A stretch of DNA of 64,000 nucleotides from Athripsodes cinereus (taxonomy: Eukaryota > Arthropoda > Insecta > Trichoptera > Leptoceridae). Position 1 is the stretch's first letter, and every line of letters starts with the position of its first letter. Positions 1 through 10,559 of this stretch are shown in pieces. The stretch is from positions 769,153-833,152 of the forward strand of contig OX388329.1 of NCBI GenBank assembly GCA_947579605.1. Reading direction: 5' to 3'. A model generated the notes under the pieces. That model was not told the DNA's origin. It searched no databases and saw nothing but the letters and a program-made list of their open reading frames with translations. Position numbers and translations under genes: made by a program.

Positions 1-68
1 TATTTCATGACGTCAAAGATTTGTAAAGAGCCTGTTCTTACTTCTACTTTTACGATACCATCTAGCCT

Positions 69-545
69 CGATCGTAGATTTCGGCAAACCTTTGCCATCT
101 TTGGGCGAAGCAATGCTATATTGTACCTAATTTTGAAAACACAGGAATTGTATGAAATCGTATGAAAACCTTAATTTCGACAGTGAAAAAAATATCGAGT
201 TGATTTTTCTACAACTTTCAAAAACTTCAAATCATGTGATGACACATGACACAGAGAAATCGAGAATGTTACCTAGGTTTAAACAATAATTTCAACCAAG
301 CGTTGAATCGATTCATAAGCGTCGAAACTCTGACTCATGCACTCCTAAAGGAAATTCACATATATTATGTATGTGTACCATAATTATACAAGATAGCAAC
401 CTAGTTAAAACCTATTCAAATAGGTTGACTATCAGTGAGTGTGATCAATTGAAATGATTAATCTAGAGTGGTTCAAAATATGATTTACTACATAAATATT
501 GCATCACCCGAAGACGGCAAATGTTTGCCGAAATAATAGCGATTT
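69..545. repeat. Inverted-repeat pair, foldback-like family 1
   Basis: The segment at 69-98 and the segment at 514-545 are imperfect inverted copies sharing a core that reads TTTCGGCAAACCTTTGCC in the left arm. The same core returns as a pair at 10239-10466 and as a single copy near 41395. The spacing differs between the pairs (about 415 and 190 bp), as in internally variable MITEs. No transposase is visible between the arms and no target duplication was resolved. Confidence 0.45.
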
Positions 546-1070
546 GAAAAATCAAGTAACAGATAAAACAGAGTATAATTTCCTTATATAACAAAAACTA
601 TCTTTAAAGTTTGATAACCGAGACCGTCCCCAAAAATGAGGTATCTCCTCTTTAGTTTTAAATACTTTTCCCTCAAGAGAATTCATAAACAATAATGTTG
701 ACATGAATATTCATTATAATAATTTATTCAGTACGTACTTTGTTATTCTGTGATTATGTAATCTAAACTAATACAATGAGTTGGACAACTACATTGTACA
801 GTAACGGTAATAATTTTTGCACGCATTGAATTAATTTAATACAATTATTATTATTATTAGGTATGATTATTATTAGGAAAACTGTAGTTCATAATACATT
901 ATTGTGATAATTGCTATACTGTTCTCTGAGCGAATTAACACAACGGCCATGGAGCGAGGATAAAAACCTTTTTTCCTGTCAACCTCCGATGACAAGAAAA
1001 TAACACAATTTGACATGTATGGGCAATTCACACAGATCGACTTAGTCCCAAACTAAAATATGTCTTGTAT
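546..1070. other. Unannotated AT-rich stretch
   Basis: AT-rich sequence with a short ATT microsatellite near 848-860. I see no convincing coding frame, RNA gene or repeat boundary here. Confidence 0.5.
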
Positions 1071-1225
1071 TCAAATTCAAATTCAAATATTTTATTGAGA
1101 TAATAATAAACACATACAAATATACAATAAGCACAATTATACAAATCTTTATACATATTATCTGTTTTTTTTTACCCTCAAAATTGAGCAGAGCTCGTCA
1201 TTGTAGGTAATTATGTGACGATAAA
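1071..1225 (-). repeat. 3' end of a jockey/CR1-like non-LTR element
   Basis: Read on the minus strand, this is an AT-rich 3' UTR ending in AATAAAATATTTGAA and three TTGAAT-type hexamers (plus-strand ATTCAA repeats at 1073-1092). Simple-repeat tails of this kind are common at the 3' ends of insect jockey/CR1-group elements. No coding part remains. The upstream limit is uncertain, because a hAT-like element begins at 1231. Confidence 0.5.
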
Positions 1226-1230
1226 CAATT

Positions 1231-1562
1231 TAGTGATGTAACGAATGTGTGATTTTGAATATTCGCGAATGCGAATATTTGTTACCGACATTCGCGAATG
1301 CGAATAGCGAATATTGACCTGCTTAAATTTCTATAATATTGCTCTAACATTAAAATTTCTACACCCGCGTCGCCGAATTTTCAAAATGGTATAGGAATTT
1401 AAAATATTTCAAAACTCCTCGGTTTTCTTAAAGAATATTTTCTTGCAGTAAATTTTCCACAATGTACCGGGTAGGTATCCGGTACTTTTACCGAATTACC
1501 GATACTTTATTACCAAAATAATGCGAATACTTTGAAATATGCGAATATTCGTTACATCACTA
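1231..1562. mobile_element. hAT-like MITE
   Basis: The ends are inverted copies beginning TAGTGATGTAACGAAT, at 1231-1246 and in reverse complement ending at 1562. TAGTGATG/CAGTGATG ends are typical of insect hAT elements. The interior is rich in GCGAAT/ATTCGC repeats and has no coding frame. The flanking 8-mers match at only 5 of 8 positions, so the duplication is decayed or the ends are off by a base. The family call rests on the termini. Confidence 0.6.
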
Positions 1563-1887
1563 ATACACATACATACAATGCACTAAACACAAATCCATGT
1601 GACACCCAAACACAGAACAATTTAAAAGAGGTCATTCATAATTTTGCTTGGCCAGATACAAGAATATATTTATCGATTGTAGTATCGCTTATTTTGTGAA
1701 TCTTCGTATTGTTTTGCTATTTTTAATATTGCAGTGAACCGATTTTGAATTGCGAAACCTTGTTAAACTTATTTTACTGCATACCTACCATTGGATTTCT
1801 TAAATACTTTTTTTATATTACTTGATCTAGTAAGGGCACACGATAGGGGAACTTAGAGAATGAGGACCAGGAAGCCTCACTCTAGAT

Positions 1888-2270
1888 CAGCAGATTTCAA
1901 AGTGAGGGGCCCGGGCCACCTGTAGAGGACCTTATTTAGAGATAAAGTGGGGTACTCACACACCTAAATAACGTTCGTAGGTAGGTACTGTACTAGTCTC
2001 GCAATTTCTGTGGTAAAGCCGAGAATCTGAAACCTCGTCAAATCGATGCAAGCACATCCATCACATTCTAATAAGTAGGTATTATTAAATTAATTTTGTA
2101 TAATTATTGATTTTTGTGTAACTTTAATAAGCAATAAAAATGCTTTATTTGTTATAAGTAACAGTTTTTTTCTGACCCGATAACGTATTAAATTTTGGGG
2201 GGGGGGGGGGGGGCGGAAATATGTTTTGGTAGGAAAGGGGGCGCGGCCCAAATAAGTTAGGGAACCCCTG
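1888..2270. mobile_element. hAT-like MITE with 8 bp duplication
   Basis: The right end, read inward on the minus strand, begins CAGGGGTTCCCTAACT. The left end begins CAGCAGATTTCAAAGTGAG. The flanks are CTCTAGAT (1880-1887) and CTCTAGAA (2271-2278), 7 of 8 identical, as expected for hAT. The 383 bp interior has no transposase. It contains a run of 17 G at 2197-2213 and GC-rich segments unlike the surroundings. Confidence 0.75.
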
Positions 2271-2341
2271 CTCTAGAATAGGAATGCAAGACCAGGAGAA
2301 AATAGACGGTTTCAACGTGGAAGTGACGCAAAGTACTAAAG

Positions 2342-3110
2342 AAAATATTTTCAATAATAAATTATTGTTAAAGGTTTTTCAATGGTTCCAGAGAAAATGT
2401 TAAAAAATAAGATCATTGAAGTATATGATTCAGAAAAGGTACTTATCCATAAATTTATTTTTTAAAAGAAAACAAAATATTCTCTACGGCAATGAAAAAT
2501 ATCCATCACTGACTTAATAAGAAGCAATTTGAAAATCATCAAGTCCCTTGAGACCAACGAATCCGAGCATTAAGACAAATAATCCATCATTATTGTCAAA
2601 ATTAAATTAATAATGAAATTTCAAAAGATGAATTATTCACTTTTATATTTGTGTTGGACTAACATTTATAATAATTTGAAAATATTTCTTGCTTTTTGAA
2701 ATGGATGAAAAAATTATTGGCAAACTAAAAAAGGGGAAAAAATATAGGTAATATTTTGTTCTAGGCTACAGTCGATAAACAGAGATTCCAGTGCATACTT
2801 GGGACGTTTGAAGATATTTTCTCTCAAAGATTTCCTCTAAACTGAATTTCTTCTGTTTTCAACACTATGCACTAATTTGTAGACTAAAGTAGTCACGGTC
2901 TGGTCCTTTACATGGGCCGTCTATATTTTTGCTGTCTTTCATCTAGGACCCATTATTCTTGACAATGATTTTTTTACGCTGTCATCTCCCGAACGACGAC
3001 ATAAATAATTTAAGATTCTTTGCGTACAGATTGACGAGAGCCTTATCATGATACCAGTTCCTATAGTAGATTATGCATTTTTCAACACACAACATGCGAG
3101 TCCTACAAAT
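2342..3110. other. Unannotated AT-rich stretch
   Basis: No coding frame of substance, no inverted-repeat ends and no simple repeats beyond short A/T runs. Nothing recognised. Confidence 0.5.
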
Positions 3111-3123
3111 TAATATTGTTGGT

Positions 3124-3363
3124 TACATACATACATACATCTTCTTCCCCTTGTCCTAGTTGGGTCGGGGGCCCATTGCACCTAAGTACCTCTTCCAGAG
3201 ATCCCTGTCCACCGCTGCTTCCAGGACCTCTGGCCACTCCAAACCAAGCCTTTAAACAAACAAGTTTGACACCTGCCCTTGCCAGCTTCTTCTAGGGCGG
3301 CCCACCGGTCTTCTGCCCTCTCCCACAGCCTCCAAAGATCTAAGTGGTAGTCTGCCTTCTGGC
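3124..3363 (-). pseudogene. RTE-like retrotransposon 3' fragment
   Basis: On the minus strand, codons from about 3250 down read like the C-terminus of an RTE-type ORF2 (GLVWSGQ, then a frame shift into a segment resembling WKRYLGAMGPRPN), followed by a (TATG)n tail at 3124-3141. A 9 bp string, ATTGTTGGT, occurs at 3115-3123 and 3364-3372 and may be the target-site duplication of a 5'-truncated insertion. Stops and frame changes show it is dead. The call rests on motif resemblance and tail type. Confidence 0.5.
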
Positions 3364-4082
3364 ATTGTTGGTCACGTGATTTGTAATTAATAAAATTAGA
3401 CACTTGCCTGTATTCTAGTTTCCCTCGTGTCGTGCAATCTCACAACGTCAGCTTGTTCAGTTGTGTGTCGGTTGATTACCTAATTACAAATATAAATGTT
3501 GAGAACCTGCGTTCGTTTGTTTGAATAATAAAATTTTATATCGTTTTCACATATTTTTTTTTACAAAAGTTACAAGAAGTATTGAATGCGTTATGACAAA
3601 TAAAGACTTATAGATCTTTATATTGAGATAATATTTTTTTCTTTGTATTGATATACCTAAGAACTTTGTTTTCTTTATGAGACAATTGAGAGGAAATTAT
3701 TATATACATACACATATCGACCGACTTTGACAGCACTGGAAGCAATAGAAATTAATAAAAATAATACCTAACTCAACTAAAACAACTACCTATAAAACTC
3801 GCAAAATATAATACCTTATTTTAAATACAACCCGGAACCGGTTTTAGAAAATCAAAATTACAGGTTCTATTATGATGAAACAATAATAAGAGATAGACAA
3901 ATACATCATAGTAGACCCGATTTAGTATTACATGATTAGCAAACTTTGCTGGTTTATGTGCCGATTCTTTTTAACTATTTGTATTACCTATGTATTGTAA
4001 TAACTGTATGTTTGCGTAAACTATAAAATAAAATAAAAAAATGATAAACGTAATAAAATAACGTACCTAATAGACATCGCTG

Positions 4083-4540
4083 TCCCAAATACACATAATA
4101 TACAAACAACTAGCATGAGAAATAAAAAATATTTGGCATTCTAGGTCTGTTTATATAATACCTTTAGTCATGTCAGCTACATGGGTAACTCCGAAATCTT
4201 TAATAAATAATTTACAAAAATTAAATTTACCGGTTAATTTGTACATTAAAATTAAAAAAATCTATCATAATAAACACTTGTAATATTGTAAAAAAGTTTT
4301 TGAACACAGATATTTCAGGCACACTGCTGGTATTTTGATCCCGCGTTTTGAGCCTAATCCTTTGATATCCTGTATATCTGGACAGGTGAATTTTTCCCGG
4401 CATTAGATTGTTAAGCTTTTGTGTGACCATGACTGATCATATGGAGACTTATCAGGCTGTATAATACTGAGAAGTGTGGAGGGCAATTCTGCTGCGGCGT
4501 ATAAAAATACATTTCTTGATACATGATGCAATTGACGAAT
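4083..4540 (-). repeat. Dispersed repeat family 2, copy 1
   Basis: The segment is highly similar to 62862-63315, and a shorter diverged copy lies at 13715-13880. Shared blocks include TCCCAAATACACATAATATA at the start, ATATTTGGCATTCTAGGT, and GACTGATCATATGGAG. A minus-strand frame inside (4227-4430) is partly kept in the 62.9 kb copy, but DNA similarity alone can explain that. A GGTTCAAAATACC-like string in the 63 kb copy loosely resembles an RNA polymerase III B box, so a SINE is possible. Class unresolved. Confidence 0.6.
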
Positions 4541-4790
4541 ATGGAAAAGGCCTGTGCTTACTGTCCTGGATATTTGGGCCTCCATGTAGAATGCTTTATC
4601 CAGTAAGAGGCCGAGAGCCCCAAGGAAGCCAGGTTTAAAGACTAGCGCCTAAATAATAAAACAACATTTCCACTATGCAATGTGCAGTATAGCGTAGTTA
4701 TTGTATATAACAACGTATGTCAAACAATAGAACTACTTGAATACATCGACTATGCAGTTCCATAACTCAACACATAGAAAAAATTCATTT

Positions 4791-5062
4791 AATTGGTAAT
4801 ACACACAGTCAACGCCACTCTTTTAATTGGTAATACACACAGTCAACGCCACTCTTTTAATTGGTAATACACACAGTCAACGCCACTCTTTTAATTGGTA
4901 ATACACACAGTCAACGCCATTCTTTTAATTGGTAATACACACAGTCAACGCCACTCTTTTAATTGGTAATACACACAGTCAACGCCACTCTTTTAATTGG
5001 TAATACACACAGTCAACGCCACTCTTTTAATTGGTAATACACACAGTCAACGCCACTCTTTT
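4791..5062. repeat. Eight-copy 34 bp tandem repeat
   Basis: Eight head-to-tail copies of a 34 bp unit start at 4791, 4825, 4859, 4893, 4927, 4961, 4995 and 5029. Each contains GGTAATACACACAGTCAACG. The copies are nearly identical; the one visible change is CCACTC to CCATTC near 4919. The array ends at 5062. There are no spacers, so this is a minisatellite and not a CRISPR. Such uniformity implies recent expansion or homogenisation. Confidence 0.95.
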
Positions 5063-5232
5063 AATTCCACAAATAAATAGCTAGAAACAAATACACAGTT
5101 CCCTTTATATATTAAATAATTAGTTATGGAAAAACTAACGTAACATCCTATTATCAATTCCACACATGAATATTTCGATTTATTTATTCAGTTGACATTG
5201 ATTTTGTAAAACTCCATATTATTTTATGTAAT

Positions 5233-5563
5233 GTACAAATTGTTTTTAGTTTTTCTGTATTTATTTATAAAAATAGTGACCTGTTGGACTAGTCAAAACA
5301 CATTTAAGCGTTACGTTTTCGTTCAAACAAGACGTCGTTGCGAGAACGTGTCAATTTTCGTAGCAACTTGTGTATTTTATCTACGAAAATTGACGCGATC
5401 TCGCAACCTCGTCTTGTTTGAACGAAAACGTAACGCTTAAATGTGTTTTGACTAGGGGCCCTACTGGTTTCGACTTGTGAAGTCATAGTTTGACAATGAC
5501 TTCATAAGTCGAAACCAGGTCACAATTTTTATAAATAATTACAGAAAAACTAAAAATAATTTG
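5233..5563. mobile_element. Nested palindromic MITEs
   Basis: Three inverted repeats are stacked. Outer arms lie at about 5233-5283 and 5517-5563 (TTTTTAGTTTTTCTGTA and its complement). A perfect-looking inner palindrome has 75 bp arms at 5289-5363 and 5381-5455 with a 17 bp loop; the arms begin CTAGTCAAAACACATTTAAG. A third, smaller hairpin (CTGGTTTCGACTT and complement) spans 5464-5516. The simplest reading is one palindromic element inserted into another. No coding potential or clear target duplication. Confidence 0.8.
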
Positions 5564-6200
5564 TTTTTTGCGTAAAATAAAATATTTCAAATTGTTCAAC
5601 TATTGAACGAAACAAAGACAACTAACGTCATTAACAGTGCGATTAATTTATAGAATATTTCACATATTGTTGTGTTTTTAAAGCGTAGGTAATATACATA
5701 AATAAAGCAAATTTACAAATATGACAATTTCTGGAATAAAAGACATTATTTCTACATGTTGTGTTATGGTATTGGATAGTCGATATGTAGGTACTATTGT
5801 ATGTGGCATGGTACATATTTCTTTGTTAAATGCATTATTTTAATTAAATTCTTGATAATTGCAAACACAACCATTTGAAAATTATTGTAAAGAAAATAAC
5901 ATTACTGCTACCAACACGCTGCAAATGTATTGTTCCGATTGAAAAAATTAAATACCTATCTACTTGTCATTTTTTCATAAAAATAAAATTGTGACAAAGT
6001 GCTTAGTTGTATAGAATGATTCATATTATAATAGATATCGTCTAGAATATGGTTCGATACTAAGGACGAGTGTTTTTTTCTGTTTTCCATCTATTGCAAA
6101 TAAAGGCTTAGGTACAAACTAATTGTTTTATTTTCCTATTATTTTCTTTTTTAAATTTAAATGTCTTCATAAGATTCGCTATGAATAAATAATGTTATTC
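5564..6200. other. Unannotated AT-rich stretch
   Basis: No coding frame, inverted-repeat ends or recognisable transposon motif seen. Confidence 0.5.
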
Positions 6201-6204
6201 TAAC

Positions 6205-6432
6205 ATCCTCAACAAGATCAGAACAGAAGTGGGACGCACTAGGAAGAATCTTCAGAGATGGGGTTTGGCTGAGAGCATGATGTGTGACTGTGGAGAAGAA
6301 CAAAATACTGGGCACCTCCTGACATGTCCAATGGCTCCCAGACAGTGGCATTGGGAGGAATTCGTGGAGCGCACTCATCTGGGGGTAGCTGCAAGAGAGA
6401 TCGTGGCTTTCTGTAAGAGAATGGGAATATAG
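6205..6432 (+). pseudogene. C-terminal remnant of a non-LTR retrotransposon ORF2
   Basis: The frame reads as a polymerase tail: IRTEVGRTRKNLQRWGL, then CDCGEEQNTGHLLTCPM, a CxC...HxxxC metal-binding motif characteristic of the C-terminus of many insect LINE ORF2 proteins. It ends at a stop at 6430-6432. There is no reverse-transcriptase core upstream, so the copy is 5'-truncated. A similar tail occurs at 39200-39372. The frame is open but has no promoter context, so expression is unlikely. Confidence 0.65.
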
Positions 6433-6712
6433 ATTTTGATGATGTCAGTATTCCTTTATCGTTTTTGATGCTGACCAACATGAAAAGAAGAAAAATAAAT
6501 TTTATTCAATTTTATCCGAAATCTAATAACGAGAACTCAAAATCTCATAATAGGTAAAGCTGGAAATTTTTACATTTGATATTTATGTTAGATTTTTCGT
6601 TCATGATAAAGGAAAGCTCTCAAAAATCGATAGTTAAAAAATTAAACATATAATCTATGTAAAAATATATTATTAAGCACTGTTTAATCTCCACTTTGTT
6701 AGGTTAGATACC

Positions 6713-6747
6713 GAACGTTTTCGCCTATACTTGTAGGCATCTTCAGA
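6713..6747 (-). ncRNA. Hammerhead-ribozyme-like motif of Penelope type
   Basis: The minus strand reads CTGAAGA, then GCCTA-loop-TAGGC, then GAAA and ACG. This fits the CUGANGA, stem II and GAAA strands of a hammerhead core. Comparable motifs are known in terminal repeats of Penelope-like elements, and a related motif lies in the Penelope-like insertion at 39974-40004. I could not identify the third (NUH) strand, and one unpaired T separates CUGANGA from the stem. Activity is unproven. Confidence 0.35.
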
Positions 6748-7172
6748 GAAACTCTTTTTAATATTTTATTCAATAAAATTAAAAATGGGATTTCCACAGT
6801 GTAAACACAGAATTATATATCTGTGATTAATCTGAAAAAAAATCAACTTTAGCCATAACCAATTACCATTACTTACAACTTTGACTTTACAGTGTTTGTT
6901 AATACATTTCATTGATACTTAATTTCTATTTATTCCTTCCCGAAAGCTCAACAATCACAGCAGTTTATTTAGGTTCATACATTAATTCCGATAATTAAAC
7001 TTGCTTTGAACTGATTGAAATAACTGTCCATAATGTATATATTTGATCGGCTATTTTCAGATTGAATAGATCTGATTTCTTGTTAGTCTTTAGGTGGGCT
7101 GGGTCTCCTATACAAACAATTATTCCATTGTATTCCCTACATAGCAATACAACAAAGTATGTATGTACGTAC

Positions 7173-7780
7173 CAGGGATGTCGCGAATATTCGCATCCGC
7201 ATCCGCAAATGCGGATGTTCATGCGGATGCGGATGATGATGATGATTTTGGATGATTTTATTTATGACGCCGTTTTACAGTCTCTAGACCGTCTCAAGGG
7301 CGCCAGTGAAGAGTTCAGTCTTTAATTTGCCTCTGAAGCTAGTGACCGTCTGACCATCTCTCAGCAGCACCGGTAGGCGATTCCACGTAACTGGTCCAAC
7401 AACACCAAAGGCTATCTCGTAGAAATTATGGATGTACAACTTGCGACAAGAAAGAAATGGGGCGGGGCCGGCGAATGGCGCGTTGCCGTTCGCACTTGAC
7501 ATTAGCTAATGGGAACGAAAAAATTGATGACAAGATCCGAATCGTTTTTATTTTTGCCGGTTTTATTTTATTTTTGCAAATAACAAAAAAGGAAAAAAAT
7601 ATTTCGCCAAAAACTCATAATATTATTGTAGCAACAATTTCGTCACATATTAAATATTTTGACAGTGAGGCCTACCAACTAAGATAGTTCCTACTTTTTT
7701 CTATAACATCTTGAACATCCGCATCTGCATTCGCATCCGCGGATGTGAGCCTTCAAAAATCCACATCCGCAACATCCCTG
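7173..7780. mobile_element. Non-autonomous hAT-like element
   Basis: Both ends, read inward, begin CAGGGATGT, a terminus typical of insect hAT elements. The flanks GTACGTAC (7165-7172) and GTAGGTAC (7781-7788) agree at 7 of 8 positions, as an 8 bp hAT duplication should. Subterminal regions are dense in GCATCCGC/GCGGATGC repeats. No transposase frame is present. The interior carries a LINE 3' fragment in antisense orientation. Confidence 0.8.
7250..7502 (-). pseudogene. jockey/CR1-like ORF2 C-terminal fragment inside the hAT element
   Basis: The minus-strand frame reads FGVVGPVTWNRLP and then SFRGKLKTELF, the conserved C-terminal block (phi-x-V-x-GP-x-x-WN-x-LP ... F-x-x-x-LK-x-x-L) of jockey/CR1-group polymerases. 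The stop is followed by a tail rich in AAAATCATC. A homologous block lies at 30880-31020. The fragment lacks the polymerase core and sits wholly between the hAT-like ends, so it either inserted there or was captured. Confidence 0.7.
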
Positions 7781-7788
7781 GTAGGTAC

Positions 7789-8524
7789 ATACTTAGTGAG
7801 TCATTAATAATATCTAATATTATTATGTACATTTATATGTGTATGTGTAAACACTTGCCCATTTAGATGCGTACTTCTAGTTGATGTATGTATATATATT
7901 ATATATGTATGAGGAGGGGGTGAGTATGATTATTAAAACATTTTGTAGGTACCCCTCGTAGGTGGAATGAAGAACATTATACATAATATACTCGGATAGA
8001 GTGTTTGGTCACACTATAATATGCCACTAGATGTGGCTGGTACAGTAATAAAAAAAATAACAGTGAAATTATAAAACTACTAATTGACCGACTGAACAAT
8101 TCTTGTTGGGCTTTTTTGTCTTCTGAAATGATAGATATCCATGCTTTTTGGTTTTGGATAGTGGATTTTAACGATTTTTAGCATTTAGCCCCTCAAGATC
8201 TGGATTAGTGTATCCGGTAGTATTTTCCTTCGTCTGCCTTCGGATATACCTTGTAAAATGCATATACTTAACTTCCCGTCTTCGGATTTGACGACCTGGC
8301 TAATCCATGCCAATTTCGGAATGTGACCTCACTTGAGATGAAGGGTTGGTTTATCATCCACTTATGAACTTGTGAATTTTAGCCAATGTTTTTAGCCCCT
8401 GACGACATTGCTCCATTTTAGTTGTGTAAACTTTATTCGAGAAAGAAGCAGCCATGGTGTCCTGAAGCTTATGAATTGGCTTAGTCTCGAATAAAGTTTT
8501 GGTTTAAGAAGTTATTCAAATTTT
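7789..8524. other. Unannotated stretch
   Basis: Short TATG/ATAT runs near 7880-7910. No coding frame or element boundary recognised. Confidence 0.4.
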
Positions 8525-8775
8525 TTCGTGAAGCACCCGCTAAAGAACTGGTCTCCCACTCTTTTCCGTAAGTTTCTGAGTATCCTGTAAAGGGCAGGTT
8601 TTCGAAAAAAATAGAGATATTTAACATCTTAAATTCAACAATGAGATTCGCCACTCATCCTGATTATCTATTTTTTGACACAGAGAAGACAGTTTGAATG
8701 TTAATTACATGCAACTGGTCTTCTGGCTACCCCACTAGTAGGATATGTCGTGATGGGATAGTAGTACTAGTAGGG
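8525..8775 (+). repeat. Dispersed repeat family 3, copy 1
   Basis: The segment shares ordered blocks with 46440-46600/46866-46950, 50285-50490 and 58740-58990, and in reverse with 34310-34500 and about 30160-30300. Diagnostic blocks are CCCACTCTTTTCCGTAAG, CATCTTAAATTCA, a CATCCTGA(A)T block and GCTGGCTAC. No coding frame is conserved. The family could be a SINE or an untranslated part of a larger element; the class is unknown. Confidence 0.6.
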
Positions 8776-9729
8776 AACCAAATGTAACAAATAATCTTTT
8801 CTGTTTTATTTCAACATTAATTTCCACCAAGGATTCACTGCCAGCCTGAATTATTGTTCATCATCACATCAATAATATTATATTTCTGTGATTTTTTTAA
8901 ATAATATATCAGTGACTTATATTCCTGTGATTTTGTAAGATAGCAGTGACATATAATGTTGGTGCGACTAGAGTTGCCATAAACGTGTTTGTTGTTTGTT
9001 ACAATTGACTCGTGAATAATTGAGTAGTGGCTCCGCGTTGCCCGCGCTGTTGGTTGTGATGCCATGGCTAGGTAGGTACCATGTTATACCATATAGTAAT
9101 GTAGATACAGAATGTTAGTTGACTGACTCGCTGACTAACTGTATGAGAGCATTAGAGAATTTCCAACACAATATTGTCATTTCACATTACACTGCGAGTC
9201 CTAACTAACCCTACATCTAAAATAATAAAACATTAGATACAAACAAACATACATAATACTATTATCATTGATTCTTACCATAACGACGTTTGCACAGACG
9301 GTTTAACAATGTAATAAACATTGGAGCTATTCTCTTTGTGACAGTAAAAAACGAAGCATTCCAGGTGGGTGGCGCACACCTTATCATAGATGAAATGATA
9401 TGACTTGTAAATGACACTTAAACACTTGAAGGAAAGAATGGAAGTACATTGAAGGACCCTCCGACTACCTGGATAGCGCAAAAGGAAACAGTGGGAAACC
9501 TTTCTTCAACTGATGCTTTTAATGTACACATAAAAAATACATCTAGAGATATACTTTTCACGGCATATACCATAAGAAGTAGATACAGCCAGCAGACCAA
9601 TTGTCCTCTCCATGCCAACAAAAAGTAAAGAAATTCTGAATGAGAATGGCTAAACTCATCGGACTTTAAAATTAAAAATGTTTTTTTTTTCCGAACACCT
9701 AGCTTATACAGAGCATTCACAAACTTACG
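8776..9729. other. Unannotated stretch
   Basis: Two medium frames on the minus strand show no recognisable domain or family motif and look like chance openings. Nothing else identified. Confidence 0.4.
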
Positions 9730-10105
9730 GAAAAGAGCGGGAAAATCTAGGGATGTATATTTTAGCGTACTAATCGAGAAAGGTATGGATTTCTCTACTC
9801 TGCTTCAAGATTATACAATTCGTTGCCAAACCACATTAAGGAAGCTAATAGCCTTGGACTTATCAACAAAAAACTGAGGAAGCAACTGATTGAAGAGAGG
9901 GAGTAATTGGGATTGTGTTTGTGATTATGATATGATTTGGAAATAATATTTGTTTGTCTTATGTCTCCTTACACCAGCAATACTGTTGCTATTTGGGGAT
10001 TACAATTTTTTATTGTTATATTTAATATTATGTGTACAATGATAACTCACCATGTTTATATTTACTTTTAATAAAATCTTTAATCTCTAATCTTTAATCT
10101 TTAAC
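9730..10105 (+). pseudogene. Non-LTR retrotransposon 3' end
   Basis: After a frame change, the plus strand reads RLYNSLPNHIKEANSLG and then KLRKQLIEERE before a stop at 9904-9906. This matches the C-terminal block of CR1/jockey-type polymerases (x-x-YNSLP ... LK-x-x-L). The following ~190 bp is an AT-rich 3' UTR ending in AATAAAATC and TCTTTAA-type repeats at about 10070-10103. The upstream coding part is missing and frameshifted. Confidence 0.65.
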
Positions 10106-10238
10106 TTCACTTATTTTGCAAAGATTAACTATGTAAGACATTTTTATAGTATAAAGTTTTTGTAGTATGTATTATTAAATAACAAATTTTGTAACTTGAT
10201 TTTTTAATTGTATGTAACTACTGCTCTGCCAGTAAATG

Positions 10239-10466
10239 GCACAGGTTTGCCGAAATTGATATGTTGAAATATCTTTATTAAATGATATTTCGAATCTTTA
10301 TTGATATGCCGAAATTGATAGTGATTTTTAAAAATCAAGTAACAGACATAGTATAAAATAATATATTATTTACTTACTTTTGATGGCCGAACAGCCCTTG
10401 TAGGGCCTTACTTGAATAGTTAAGTCGCGATCGATTTCGGTAAACCTTTACCATTGACGAACGATG
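10239..10466. repeat. Inverted-repeat element, foldback-like family 1
   Basis: The left arm contains GGTTTGCCGAAATTGATA and the right arm the near-complement GATTTCGGTAAACC, about 190 bp apart. The same arms occur at 69-545 and singly near 41395. The block AAAAATCAAGTAACAGA is also shared with position 548-566. This is consistent with a small non-autonomous DNA transposon family. Confidence 0.5.
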
Positions 10467-10559
10467 TAGTATAAAAATAATCCAAATATCAGTCACTTTA
10501 ATAAAAATCTGGACAGAATATAGATAATATTGTCATGTGCTCAGAAACGGACGAAAAAA

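Noticed and set aside
3124..3141. Telomere-like or simple satellite origin for CATACATA runs
   Set aside because: The run is short and sits exactly at the 3' end of an RTE-like fragment, so it is best explained as that element's tail.
4791..5062. CRISPR-like regular repeats
   Set aside because: The 34 bp units are head-to-tail without spacers and the context is eukaryotic.
7062..7325. 87-codon plus-strand frame
   Set aside because: It runs across the left end of the hAT-like element and its GGATGC repeats.
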